Below, one piece after another: positions 33,355-44,600 of a stretch of 64,000 nucleotides of DNA. Where the stretch lies: NCBI GenBank assembly GCA_944327245.1, contig CALVHD010000005.1, positions 1 to 64,000 on the forward strand, written 5' to 3'. Source of the DNA: Candidatus Gastranaerophilales bacterium (GTDB lineage Bacteria > Cyanobacteriota > Vampirovibrionia > Gastranaerophilales > Gastranaerophilaceae). The notes under the pieces were generated by a model. The model was given only the letters and a program-made list of their open reading frames with translations, made no database searches and was not told the origin of the DNA. Numbering within the stretch: the first letter of the stretch is position 1; each line of letters starts with the position of its first letter. A program made the translations under genes and the position numbers.

Positions 33355-35361
33355 ATGCAAAAATACTTAAATATAATTCTTGCCTCCCTATTGGCATTGG
33401 CAATATTAATATCATTTGCATTTTTTAAACTCCATCAGGAAAAAAAATGGCAAAAATTTTATTCTCAAGGAATGTCTTTTTATAATCAGCAAAAATATCA
33501 AGATGCATATTATAATTTTTCAAAGATAAGCCGTTTTTCAAAATTTTATGAGTTATCTTTATTAAAAGAATTTCAATGTGCAAATAATTTACAAGACAAA
33601 AAAACCGCACATAAAAAAATAAAAGAATTAATAAAACTCACCAAAAATAAAAACCTAAGACCCTATGTATTATATAACGAAGCAAATTTGAGCAATGAAC
33701 TAAAAACAAATTCTAAAAATCAACTTCAAAAAAAATATAATTATATTCAAAAAAACTATCCTGATAGTGATTTTGCAATTGCAAGCGGTTATAAACTTGC
33801 TCAAATTCTAAAAGAAACAAAACCTCTTCAAGCCAAAGAAAAATATATAGAATATCTTACTTATGCACCAAACGGCAAATTTGCACTCAATTCTCTTGAT
33901 GAAGTAATAAAGCTCAAAATAAACCTTTCAAAAGACGACTGGGATGTTATTTCATATGCATATCAACAAAACAACAAATACAATGAAGCAATAAAAGCTT
34001 ACGAAAATGCAAGTTTTTCTAAAAATTGGGCAAATATTGCCCAATGTTATAAAAAACTAAATCAATTTGAAAAAGAAAAACAAATTATTTTAAAAGGACT
34101 TGATTTAAAAGTAAGCGCAACAGAAGAAAAAGAAATCAGCAATCAAATAGACAGATTAATTTCAATAACTAATGCCAATAAAATTGCAACTTTGCAAGAT
34201 TTATACACAAAATATGCCGATTCATACATCCACCCAACTGTTGTGTATATGTTAGCAGAATCAAGCACTTCAATTCGTGCAATTAAACTTTATGAACTGA
34301 TAATGAATAAATATCCGACATCAATCTGGGCTTCAAATTCAATGTGGGAAGTATTCTGGTATAACTATCAACAAAAAAGATACAGAACTTGTGAACAACT
34401 CGCAAAAGCACATACCGAAATTTATTTTAATTCAATAGACGCCCCTCGAGTTGCATATTGGTACGGAAAAGCATTACTGAAAGAGAAAAAAACCAAACAA
34501 GCAAGGGATACTTTTTACTCTGTCATTAACAACTATCCTTTGAGTTATTATTCCTTTTTGTCAGCAAGACAGTTAAAAATGTCAAAAGCCAAAAAACTTA
34601 TAATCAAAAAACCGATTACAACATATAATATAAATTCCATAAATAAACAACTTTTTAAAGACGATTTCCTTCTAACACTAGCAAACAATAACGACTACAA
34701 CACAATTGAAGATTTAAAAATTAACAATGAATTTATTAAATCTTGGGTAGCCTATAAAAAAGAAAGCTATCCCAAGTCAATTAATCTTACAAAAAATGAA
34801 CTAATGGAAAAATATGTTATTGAACAAGATAAAAAAGATGAACAAAAAACTCAAAAGTTATCTTTTTCTGATTATAAATTAAAATTAATGTATCCTATAT
34901 TATTTGAAGACATTATTAATGACTACTCTAAAGATTATAAATTAAGCCCTTACTTATTTTTAAGCTTAATAAGAGAAGAGAGCCATTTTGATAAAAATGC
35001 ACAGAGTCCGGTTGGAGCAACAGGATTAAGTCAATTAATGATTTCAACCGCCAATTTTATTGAAAAAAAATCCATTTCAAAAGAAACGCTTTTAAATGAG
35101 TACGAAAATATAAAAATCGGCATGAAATATTTTCGTTATTTAACCGATTATTACAAAGGAAATGATTATCTTGCTATTTTAGCATATAATGCAGGACCCG
35201 GAAATATAGATAAATGGTTAAATAATCCTAACATTTCTTCAAACGAATTAGATGTTTTTATTGAAAACATACCATATTTAGAAACCAAAAATTATATTAA
35301 AAAAATACTCTCATCATATTGGGCGTATATAAATATTTATTCATATAAAATTAAAACATAA
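33355..35361 (+). CDS. Soluble lytic murein transglycosylase (SLT family)
   Basis: The 668-residue protein starts with a membrane/signal segment (about residues 5-26), continues with a long alpha-superhelical region of tetratricopeptide-like repeats (for example YNQQKYQDAYYNFSKIS, NNKYNEAIKAYENAS, LLKEKKTKQARDTFY), and ends in an SLT catalytic domain. The catalytic Glu542 lies in IREESHF, followed by GATGLSQLM and ILAYNAGPGNI. Such enzymes cleave peptidoglycan glycan strands to form 1,6-anhydro ends at the periplasmic side. The U-shaped superhelix plus C-terminal catalytic domain is the Slt70 layout. No lipobox Cys is visible, so it may be anchored by an uncleaved signal. Confidence 0.9.
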   Translation: MQKYLNIILASLLALAILISFAFFKLHQEKKWQKFYSQGMSFYNQQKYQDAYYNFSKISRFSKFYELSLLKEFQCANNLQDKKTAHKKIKELIKLTKNKNLRPYVLYNEANLSNELKTNSKNQLQKKYNYIQKNYPDSDFAIASGYKLAQILKETKPLQAKEKYIEYLTYAPNGKFALNSLDEVIKLKINLSKDDWDVISYAYQQNNKYNEAIKAYENASFSKNWANIAQCYKKLNQFEKEKQIILKGLDLKVSATEEKEISNQIDRLISITNANKIATLQDLYTKYADSYIHPTVVYMLAESSTSIRAIKLYELIMNKYPTSIWASNSMWEVFWYNYQQKRYRTCEQLAKAHTEIYFNSIDAPRVAYWYGKALLKEKKTKQARDTFYSVINNYPLSYYSFLSARQLKMSKAKKLIIKKPITTYNINSINKQLFKDDFLLTLANNNDYNTIEDLKINNEFIKSWVAYKKESYPKSINLTKNELMEKYVIEQDKKDEQKTQKLSFSDYKLKLMYPILFEDIINDYSKDYKLSPYLFLSLIREESHFDKNAQSPVGATGLSQLMISTANFIEKKSISKETLLNEYENIKIGMKYFRYLTDYYKGNDYLAILAYNAGPGNIDKWLNNPNISSNELDVFIENIPYLETKNYIKKILSSYWAYINIYSYKIKT

Positions 35362-35391
35362 AACCTGATAATATTATCAGGTTTTATGTTT
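35354..35391. terminator. Bidirectional terminator after the lytic transglycosylase gene
   Basis: AAACATAAAACCTGATAAT (35354-35372) and its perfect reverse complement (35373-35391) form a 38-base palindrome with the core CCTGATAATATTATCAGG. It overlaps the stop codon of the transglycosylase gene and lies between convergent genes. Confidence 0.8.
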
Positions 35392-35431
35392 ATATTCCCA
35401 CTTTATGCTTTATGTTTTATCGGTCAACAGT

Positions 35432-36574
35432 TTATTTTTTTTCTTCTGTTTTTTCTGATTTTTCTTCTTTAGTTTGTTCAGCTTTTGCTGTATCTTGCGC
35501 GGGTTGTTGAGCATTATCAAACTTAGCTATAGTTTCATTAGCTACAGCTTTTATAGCTTCATCGTTTGATTTTAAAGATTCGGCCAAAATTTGTTTTACA
35601 TTTTCCGCATCTTGAGGTTCAGCAACATATTGTAGAGCTTGAATTGCAGCAACCTTAACTTCAGGTCTAGAATCATTGTTGATTACATTAACGATTTCGT
35701 TAAATCCAACTAAATCATTTAAGCCTAACGGTGCAATTGGCTGCTCACCGTTTGCTTTTTGAGTTTCGATATATTGATTTAATTCATCTCTTTGAAGTTT
35801 TTGAATCATTGCTAATGTGTATAAAGCAAAGATTCTGTTTTTATTTGCTTTATCTCTTGGAGATAATTGTTCAGATAAAGCCTCTTCTTCAGGTGTTAAT
35901 TTTTCGCCTTTTGTTATTTTTTCCGCAACAGCAATTTGTTTATCTGTCGGGCCTTCAAGATTGCTTGTATCTTCTTTAATTACATCAACCAAAGCATTCA
36001 TGATTGGTTCAGAAACAACTTGTAGCGCAACCTTTGGATCATCTTGAGCATAAGAAGCTATCTTGTTAATTGCATCTGCTTTTTTATCAGCATCTGCATC
36101 TTTTAATTGTTGAACCAATTCATCTGTATTAATTGTTGCAGGAACCTCTTGAGGGGCTGCAGTTTCAACTTGAGGTTGAGCTTGTTGAACTTGCTCTTGA
36201 GTTTGTCCTTGAGGTTGTATTTGTTGAGCAGTCAGAGCTGCTTGAGGTTGGCTCATAACACTTTCAGGCATTGCTTGAGGAGCCGGAGCCACTAAATTTT
36301 GTGTCATATCAGCTTGTATCGGTTGTGCAACAGGTTGTTGTGCTACAGGATTTTGCATCGGCATGTATTGTTGATATGCATCCGGCATTGCCTGTTGTTG
36401 ATATGCTGATGTTTGAGGTATTTGATATAATGAATTTTGATAATTATATGGAGCAGTTTGAGCACCTGTTTGAGGTGTTGAACCATAAGCCGTCGGATTA
36501 TATATGTTAATGCTTACTGCGTTTGCTCCCCCCGCTTGCGGGTATAATTGTTGAGCATTTGTGGGTTGAATCAT
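35432..36574 (-). CDS. HEAT-like repeat protein with Gln/Pro-rich N-terminus and NAVSINIY tag
   Basis: The 380-residue protein has three parts. Residues 1-31 end in NAVSINIYNPTAYG (18-31), shared with the protein at 37111-37830. Residues 32-150 are strongly Gln/Ala/Pro-rich (runs such as AYQQQAMPDAYQQYM). From about 150 the sequence is helical with HEAT/armadillo-like units: VQQLKDADADKKADAINKIASY and DSRPEVKVAAIQALQYVAEPQ are typical. The tail is charged (KAEQTKEEKSEKTEEKK). There is no signal peptide or membrane helix. HEAT repeats bind protein partners; no enzyme motif is present. AAAAAGGAG precedes the ATG. The partner is unknown. Confidence 0.78.
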   Translation of the reverse strand: MIQPTNAQQLYPQAGGANAVSINIYNPTAYGSTPQTGAQTAPYNYQNSLYQIPQTSAYQQQAMPDAYQQYMPMQNPVAQQPVAQPIQADMTQNLVAPAPQAMPESVMSQPQAALTAQQIQPQGQTQEQVQQAQPQVETAAPQEVPATINTDELVQQLKDADADKKADAINKIASYAQDDPKVALQVVSEPIMNALVDVIKEDTSNLEGPTDKQIAVAEKITKGEKLTPEEEALSEQLSPRDKANKNRIFALYTLAMIQKLQRDELNQYIETQKANGEQPIAPLGLNDLVGFNEIVNVINNDSRPEVKVAAIQALQYVAEPQDAENVKQILAESLKSNDEAIKAVANETIAKFDNAQQPAQDTAKAEQTKEEKSEKTEEKK

Positions 36575-36676
36575 CTAGTTCTCCTTTTTGTGTAATCTCC
36601 ACACGTACCTTACAACACATGTGAATTTAATAAATTGCTATCAATTTTACTTTTCTTAACATTTTTTAAAATCATC

Positions 36677-37108
36677 TTACTTTAAATAATCTGTCCTTTC
36701 AAATATGCCCGAAGAATTTTTAATAAAATCCCATCCTTCCACTAGCGCCAATGCAACAGTGGAAACCGTAGAAACAACTTTATTTTTAGATAAAATCGCA
36801 CCTAGGCTAAATACAAAATTAGGAACATAACGGGCACCTGCAGAAACAAGACCTTTACAATAGCCTTTTATTCGACCGTATGTTTCATTTATACTGCCCA
36901 TAAAGTTGTTTTTTAGTAACCAATTTTTTCTTTGAGCATCTTTATATGAAACTCTTTCAGATTTTTGCGAACCCAGTGAAGTCTCAATAAAAGTATCTGC
37001 TGAGGATTTTGCATATTCATTGTTAGAAGCTAAAACAGCAGTCTTGTGCATATCTCTTAAACAAGAGAACAAACTTAAACCACCTGCTGTTTTTGATATT
37101 ATTGTCAT
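36677..37108 (-). CDS. Unknown 143-residue protein between the two HEAT-like genes
   Basis: Not recognised. The first 60 residues are polar with Cys15 and several Ser/Thr (FSCLRDMHKTAV). The last half contains two short amphipathic or hydrophobic segments (PNFVFSLGAILS and KVVSTVSTVALALVEGWDF) that could be membrane-associated. It starts two bases after the stop of the HEAT-like gene upstream, so the two are cotranscribed, and the 102-base gap before the second HEAT-like gene contains a possible ribosome site only. Confidence 0.65.
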   Translation of the reverse strand: MTIISKTAGGLSLFSCLRDMHKTAVLASNNEYAKSSADTFIETSLGSQKSERVSYKDAQRKNWLLKNNFMGSINETYGRIKGYCKGLVSAGARYVPNFVFSLGAILSKNKVVSTVSTVALALVEGWDFIKNSSGIFERTDYLK

Positions 37109-37110
37109 TT

Positions 37111-37830
37111 TTATTTACCTTGTTTTACTTCTATCGAATCAGGTGCGGACATTTTCAAAAGTATTTCTGAAATTAATGACTGTTCTTCACCTGTTTTATC
37201 TTTATTTTCACTTTGTAATTGTTTCAAAATTTGAACTGTTTCGTCATTACCAACACTATATCCTAATTGCATTGTTACTAAACCTAAAAATCTAACCGTT
37301 GAAGACGGATCTTTTAGAATTTTATTTAACAACGGAATTAAGCTTGGATTGTCTTTTCGATTTTCATCTTCTTTAAATCTTTGCATAACATCTTTGGCGG
37401 CAATTAAACGAACTTTAGGATTTGAATCATTTAAATAATTTTCCAAAGATTTAATATAATCATCCGTCAAAGGAACAATTGTCTTTGTTTCTTCATCTTT
37501 TTTATTGTCTTCATTCGTTTTTTCTGTTTCATTATTTGGAGTTTTGCCGACTAAATTTGTTGGATTTTGAGAGTTCAGAGAATTACTGTTTGGTAAAGTT
37601 GCATTTTGGTTAAACATATTATTATAATTTGCAGGATACAAAGGCAAATTTGGATTAATATTTTGACCATACATCGGATAATATCCCTGACTTTGAATTG
37701 GATTTGCAGCACAAGCCGCCCCTTGTCCGTATGCTTGAGGTGAATAAATATTTATACTGACTGCATTCGGTCCTTGATTAGGAACTTGAGTCGAACTTTG
37801 AGAAACAGAATTTAGCGGATATTGTTGCAT
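37111..37830 (-). CDS. HEAT-like repeat protein, paralogue sharing the NAVSINIY tag
   Basis: The 239-residue protein opens with a Gln/Ser-rich stretch and the tag NAVSINIYSPQAYG (residues 22-35), then an Asn/Pro/Tyr-rich linker to about residue 110. It then has a helical HEAT-like block: SLENYLNDSNPKVRLIAAKDVMQRF and LNKILKDPSSTVRFLGLVTMQL each carry the Pro-x-Val-Arg turn of HEAT repeats. It is shorter than the related gene at 35432-36574. A minus-strand TATAAT (37847-37842) lies 11 bases before the ATG. No signal peptide. A scaffold role is inferred from the repeats. Confidence 0.78.
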   Translation of the reverse strand: MQQYPLNSVSQSSTQVPNQGPNAVSINIYSPQAYGQGAACAANPIQSQGYYPMYGQNINPNLPLYPANYNNMFNQNATLPNSNSLNSQNPTNLVGKTPNNETEKTNEDNKKDEETKTIVPLTDDYIKSLENYLNDSNPKVRLIAAKDVMQRFKEDENRKDNPSLIPLLNKILKDPSSTVRFLGLVTMQLGYSVGNDETVQILKQLQSENKDKTGEEQSLISEILLKMSAPDSIEVKQGK

Positions 37831-37977
37831 AACATTTCCCTATTATACCTCACATAATATAAAAAACATTTTTATATAAAAAATTGCTCAAGGCTTTAAA
37901 AAATATTAAGAATAAATAAATCCAATAAATATATTTATGATAAAATTATATCAAAGTCAAAATTCCAAGGAGATAAA

Positions 37978-39420
<1,443 letters not shown>

Positions 39421-39432
<12 letters not shown>

Positions 39433-39449
39433 TTTGTTTGTTATATAAT
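39421..39449 (+). promoter_or_regulatory. Promoter for tRNA-Leu inside the end of gatB
   Basis: TTGGAA (39421-39426) and TATAAT (39444-39449) are separated by exactly 17 bases. The -35 hexamer is coding sequence of gatB. The predicted transcript has a leader of about 50 bases with a hairpin TTCTGT (39463-39468) / ACAGAA (39481-39486) before the tRNA. Confidence 0.65.
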
Positions 39450-39507
39450 TCCTTTGTTGATGTTCTGTAGCAATTTCGCAACAGAAGCAAATATGACAAT
39501 TAAATAT

Positions 39508-39593
39508 GCCGATGTGGCGAAATTGGTAGACGCACCAGACTCAAAATCTGGCGTGGTTCACCCCACGTGCCGGTTCGACTCCGGCCATCGGCA
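39508..39593 (+). tRNA. tRNA-Leu, anticodon CAA
   Basis: The acceptor stem pairs GCCGATG (39508-39514) with CATCGGC (39586-39592), with discriminator A at 39593. The anticodon arm is CCAGA, loop CTCAAAA, TCTGG, giving anticodon CAA, which reads UUG leucine codons. The long variable arm (CGTGG / CCACG) marks it as a class II tRNA, and the T arm is CCGGTTCGACTCCGG. The 3' CCA is not encoded. A terminator follows four bases later, so it is a single-gene transcript. Confidence 0.96.
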
Positions 39594-39596
39594 AAT

Positions 39597-39625
39597 AAAA
39601 AATCTCCCAACAAGGGAGATTTTTT
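39597..39625 (+). terminator. Terminator after tRNA-Leu
   Basis: AAAAAATCTCCC (39597-39608), loop AACAA, GGGAGATTTTTT (39614-39625). A perfect 12-bp stem flanked by A and T runs; it can also serve the minus-strand repeat-protein gene that ends at 39629. Confidence 0.92.
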
Positions 39626-39628
39626 ATA

Positions 39629-41575
39629 CTAACCAATAATTTCATTTAATTTTCTTAATGTATCATAAGAATAACAATCAACAGGCGTTTTACCATCAAC
39701 ATCTTTAACAGACATCCCTTTTTTAATTATTTCAGAAGCTTTTTCAAAACCGAAAATTTTAGTTAATCTGCTTAACTCATCAGCCCCATAATAAAACAAA
39801 GGTGTTCTGCCGTTATTATCTTTAACGTTTAGTCCTTCTTCAATTATTTCAGAGGCCTCTTTAACACCTAAAATTTGCGTCATAACATATAAATTAGCAT
39901 AGTTATAATAAAACAGAGGCGTTCTGCCGTTTATGTCTTTAATGTTCATTTGCACTTTTAATAATTCAGAAATATTTTTAGACCCCAAAATTTCAACCAA
40001 GTCACTTATTTGACTGCTTATATAATCAAATAAAGGAGTTCTGCCGTCTATATCTTGTACAAGCATACCTTTTCCGATTATTCCGGAAGCATTTTTGTGG
40101 CCTAGACTTTTACTAAGTCCTTTAAGCTTATCAGAATTATAATAAAACAAAGGAGTTCTGCCTTCATTATCTTGTACTGACATTCCCTTTTCAATTATTT
40201 TTGAAGCATTTTCTACTCCTAAAATGTCAACCAGTGCATTAAATTTATAATAATCATATTGAAACAAAGGAGTTGTGCCTTCATTATCTTGAGTAGACAA
40301 TCCTTTTTCTAATATTTCAGAAGTTTTTTCTACTCCGAAAATTTCCGCTAATTCTTTCAGCTCATTTGCTCCATACATAAACAATGGAGTTTTCCCTTCT
40401 TTATCTTGGACAGTCAAGGCTTTTTCAAATACTTCTTGAGCCTTTTGAGGTCCTAAAATTTGAGCTACTGTATAAATTTGATGAGAATTATAACTAAACA
40501 AAGGAGTTCTACCTTCGCTATCTTGAACAAATAATCCTTTTTCCAACATTTCTGAGGCTTTTTGAGTGCCTAAAATTTGAGCAGTTGTATAAATTTCATA
40601 AGAACCATAATTAAACAAAGGAGTTCTTCCTTTATTATCTTGAGTTAACATTCCTTTTTCCAATATTTCAGAAGTTTTTTGCTCACCTAAAATCTGAGCT
40701 AATGCACCAAGCTGTTTAGAATCATATTCAAATATCGGAGTTTTTCCTTCATTGTCTTGAATATAAATACCATTTTTAATTGCTTCGGATAATTTTTCTG
40801 ATCCCAATACTTCCGCTAAGGAAGAAAGCCTTCCGTAATAATAATCAAACAATACGGTTTTACCGTTATTATCCTGAATTGTCATGCTCTTTTTAACAAA
40901 ATCAAAAAACTTCTCCGGTCCCATAATTTCATTCAAAGCACTATATTCATTAAAATTATACCAAGAAGAAAACATGGGGGTTTCGCCGTCATTTTTTCTA
41001 ACAAACATCCCTTTTTCAATTACTTCAGGAGCTTTTTCGGGTCCTAAAATTTGTGCTAATTGCTTAAGTGCATATGAATCATAATTAAACAAAGGAGTTC
41101 TTCCATCTATATCTTGAACAAACAAACCTGTTTCAATTACTTCAGGAGCTTTTTGGGGTCCCAAAACTTTTGCAATTGCTTTAAGTCCTTCTGCACCATA
41201 TCCAAAAAGAGGAGTTCTTCCGTATACATTTTTCATTGACATTGCAATTTCTGCAACTTCAGGCTGCGGATTTTCATCTTGTAATTTTTGTACAATGTAT
41301 GAATCATTGTCATGGAAAAAAGTATTATAATTATAATTATCACCTACATCAAGCAATGGAGATTTTGAGGCTGCTATATACCTAACCAACTCATCATGCA
41401 AAACAGGTTCACTGCCCTTAAAAGCAATATTTGAAAATGCTCTTAGGGTGCTTAAAGGCACTTTTTGAAAATCAATATTTGACTTTATTGAGCTTGAAAC
41501 AAAATTGTTTTTTTGTACAGGCGAATTTTTTTTAACAGCTTTTCCGCTAAACAAATTAATAGGCGCTACTCTCAT
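39629..41575 (-). CDS. Tandem 39-residue ankyrin-like repeat protein
   Basis: The 648 residues comprise an N-terminal region of about 110 residues without signal peptide, opening MRVAPI and containing AFKG (51-54), followed by thirteen full copies and one partial copy of a 39-residue repeat. Each copy reads roughly GRTPLFxYxSxxLxxLAxILG, then a helix ending EKGMxVQDxx. GRTPLF resembles the GxTPLHxA start of ankyrin repeats, but His is absent and each unit has six extra residues (ankyrin has 33). The second helix, ILGxEKASEIIEKG, is strongly conserved. A solenoid for protein binding is expected; no catalytic domain is present. In this lineage such proteins could interact with host or envelope targets, but no export signal is visible. 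Confidence 0.82.
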   Translation of the reverse strand: MRVAPINLFSGKAVKKNSPVQKNNFVSSSIKSNIDFQKVPLSTLRAFSNIAFKGSEPVLHDELVRYIAASKSPLLDVGDNYNYNTFFHDNDSYIVQKLQDENPQPEVAEIAMSMKNVYGRTPLFGYGAEGLKAIAKVLGPQKAPEVIETGLFVQDIDGRTPLFNYDSYALKQLAQILGPEKAPEVIEKGMFVRKNDGETPMFSSWYNFNEYSALNEIMGPEKFFDFVKKSMTIQDNNGKTVLFDYYYGRLSSLAEVLGSEKLSEAIKNGIYIQDNEGKTPIFEYDSKQLGALAQILGEQKTSEILEKGMLTQDNKGRTPLFNYGSYEIYTTAQILGTQKASEMLEKGLFVQDSEGRTPLFSYNSHQIYTVAQILGPQKAQEVFEKALTVQDKEGKTPLFMYGANELKELAEIFGVEKTSEILEKGLSTQDNEGTTPLFQYDYYKFNALVDILGVENASKIIEKGMSVQDNEGRTPLFYYNSDKLKGLSKSLGHKNASGIIGKGMLVQDIDGRTPLFDYISSQISDLVEILGSKNISELLKVQMNIKDINGRTPLFYYNYANLYVMTQILGVKEASEIIEEGLNVKDNNGRTPLFYYGADELSRLTKIFGFEKASEIIKKGMSVKDVDGKTPVDCYSYDTLRKLNEIIG

Positions 41576-41651
41576 ATTTTCCTCTCATTACCAAGTTTAA
41601 TATTTCTAAAAAACATGTAAAAATTTCTTTTTGCCATATTTCATCTTTCGA

Positions 41652-44600
41652 CTACGGAAGATCCCAATTGAAACTTTTAATGTAATTATCCTTATTAATA
41701 TCCCCTTGAACCTTAGCTCTAAAATATCTGGGTTCTGGATTTTCTATTTCTATAGAAGGTATTTTTCTTAACTTTTCTATAGTTTCAGCGCTTCTATTTT
41801 TGTCTTTGCTTCCTGATAAATTTCCTATAAGCTGATTTATAGACACATTTCCAACTTTTCCAAGCGCATTTGAAATATTTTGAGATAATTTTCCATAAAT
41901 TCTTATGTCAGCATAATTCTCCAATATACTGTAATATCCGTCTAAGTACATGCTAAGATTTTTACCTTGAGAATATATTTGAAGATTTTTAATTTCGCCG
42001 CTATTTATGCTTAATTGTCCGTTGATGTGTTCAAACTCGCCTGTTTTGTAGGGAGTTAAGACTTCAATTAAATTATTCAATGAAAAACCTAAAAGTCCGT
42101 TTTTAAATAAATTTCCTGCTCTCAATAAATATTCCAAAGAACCCAATTTTGGCATTTTACCTTTATTGATTGAAAATTCAACTTCCGATTTAACGTTTTT
42201 GATATTATCGGGCGTATTTATATTCTTTGCACTTAGAACAATTGACCCGTTCATTTTACCAAATATTTGATTTTCTAAATTTAAAAATTGCTTAGCCAAA
42301 GTATTTGCATCGCAACCGTTCATATCAGCCCTAAGAGCTATTTTTGAAGTATTCATTCCATATCTGCCCTTAGCAGAAATTGAGCCGTTTGCAATATCTA
42401 AAACAATATTTTTTAAATGAAACTCATTATCGTAGTAATTAAAATCACCCTTTAAATTTTGTGCATTAATTTTTCCATATACAACATCTCTGATATTAAA
42501 ACTTCCGTCTTTAATAACAATATCTTCCGGTTTTATCAATAACTCTTGTTTTTTATTAATATCCGTTTTTTGAGATGGAACCATTAAATTATTTAATAAG
42601 TCTGCAATATCAATTTTTTGAGAAACTATATCAACATTATTAATAATATACGGCGGATCAAATTTATTTTGTGCTCTAACATTTAAAGTCAAATCACTTT
42701 CTTTGTTCTTTGCATTTATATTTGAATCAATAAAATCATTAGAAATATTTACCTTGATGTTATTAATCTGTGTATCATACAAAGGAATATCCAAATCTTG
42801 CAAGTTTGCTCTGCCTGTAACTTTTGGCTCTTTTGAATTACCGTTTAAACTAATATCACATTCAAAATTTCCCTGCTTTAACAAAGACTTCTTAAACACC
42901 AAATTCAAAATTCTAACATTAATTGGTGCAGAAGTTGAAATTCTTAGGTTGTTATAATATATATCATTATTTTTTGAAATTGCTTCCCCGTTAACTCTTA
43001 GAGCGGTAATAGGGTTTATTTTACCATTTTGGTTTTTAATATATTTAATTAATCTCAAATTCCTAATAGAAGCAATATTTTGATTTACTGCAATTTTTCC
43101 TGCAATCTCTCTATCATGGTTAATATCTCCAAGGTTTGCACCGCTGAATGAAATATCCGAGTTTCTTGGAATTTTAGCCGAAAAATCAATTTGATAATCA
43201 TTCATATCACCCCTGAAGCTTCCTTTTACGGGAACTTCTCCTGAAATTTTAACAGGATAGGTTAAATAAGGATTAATTATATTATCACAGGTTATTTCAT
43301 TTGCGATAGTAGAAAAATTAGCATTTAATTCTTTTTTGTTAAAAATGTCTTTTATTTGAGCATTAATAAATACAGGCATAGATTCATAATCAATATTCAG
43401 CGAATTTAATTTTAAATCATCGTTTTTTAAAATAATTTTGCCTGATTTTAGTTTGCTCGAATTTACCTTTATCTTTGGAATAATTTGATTTAATTTTTTG
43501 AGATTTATATTATTCAAATAAACGACCAAATCACCTTTTGGTGTTTTAGACATAATATTATCTATATAGCCTTTTATTTTTACACTGCCTTGAGCAATAA
43601 CAGCATCAAAATTTTCAAAAATTAATTTATTTTCTTTTATTTTAATTAATCCTGAATTAAATAAAATATTTCTGTTTTCTTGGCTGTTTAAACCGATAAT
43701 ATAGCCATTGTTTTTAATATTATCAAAATTAATATTGTTGATATCAATTAAACCGCTCGAATTAAGATTCATTTTTGAATAAAAATTAATTTCAGAAAGA
43801 TTTGAGATTAATTTATGAAAAGATTTATTTAAAAAGACAGCATTCTTAGCTTCGTTTAAAACATCTTTAAATGAAATTTTATTAGATATAATATTACTTT
43901 TAAATTCAATAATTCCATCTTTTTTGATTTTATCCAAAGATGTATTTGAGCTAAATTGCAGATTAAATTTTGAATTATTAATAAACAACTCAAAAATAGC
44001 AGACTGGCTTGAGCCAAAAGCAAGAGAACCACTGACATTTTTTGCGCCCAAACCGTTCTTTAAAATAATTTTGTTATTTTTCAGAACTAAATTTCCACTC
44101 AAAGCTAAAGAATTTATAAATTCTTTATTTTCATAATCATCAATTTTACCTTTAAGATTAATATTAGCACTCATTATTCCGCTTGTAGCAGCAATTTGCT
44201 TAACTAACGGCAGATAAGGCTTCGAAACAAGACTATTGCTAAATATCTTTATAATACTGCTTGTCTTTGCATTTGTAATTTTCGTGTTTAAATCTACTTC
44301 ACCTTTTGTGTTGCCTTTTCCGGACAAAAGAAAATCAGCACCATCCATCTTCCCTTTAATTTCTTTAAAAATCAAATCTCTGTCGCTGAAAACAAGCTTG
44401 CAATCTCCATTTGTCAACTTCGCTGCAAGTCCGTCAATCTTTGCTGATGCATTTCTGGCTTCAAAATTGCCAAAAATCTGAGCATCCTTAATTGTTCCTT
44501 GTGTTTTAATATCAATATTTCCGTAACCGGATATATCCATAATAGGAACAGGACCAATATTAAAACCAATTATCTGTTGAACCGGCACAAGATAAAGTTT

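Noticed and set aside
39454-39639. A short open frame across the tRNA-Leu gene
   Set aside because: Its codons are the tRNA and its terminator; there is no ribosome site or conserved feature.
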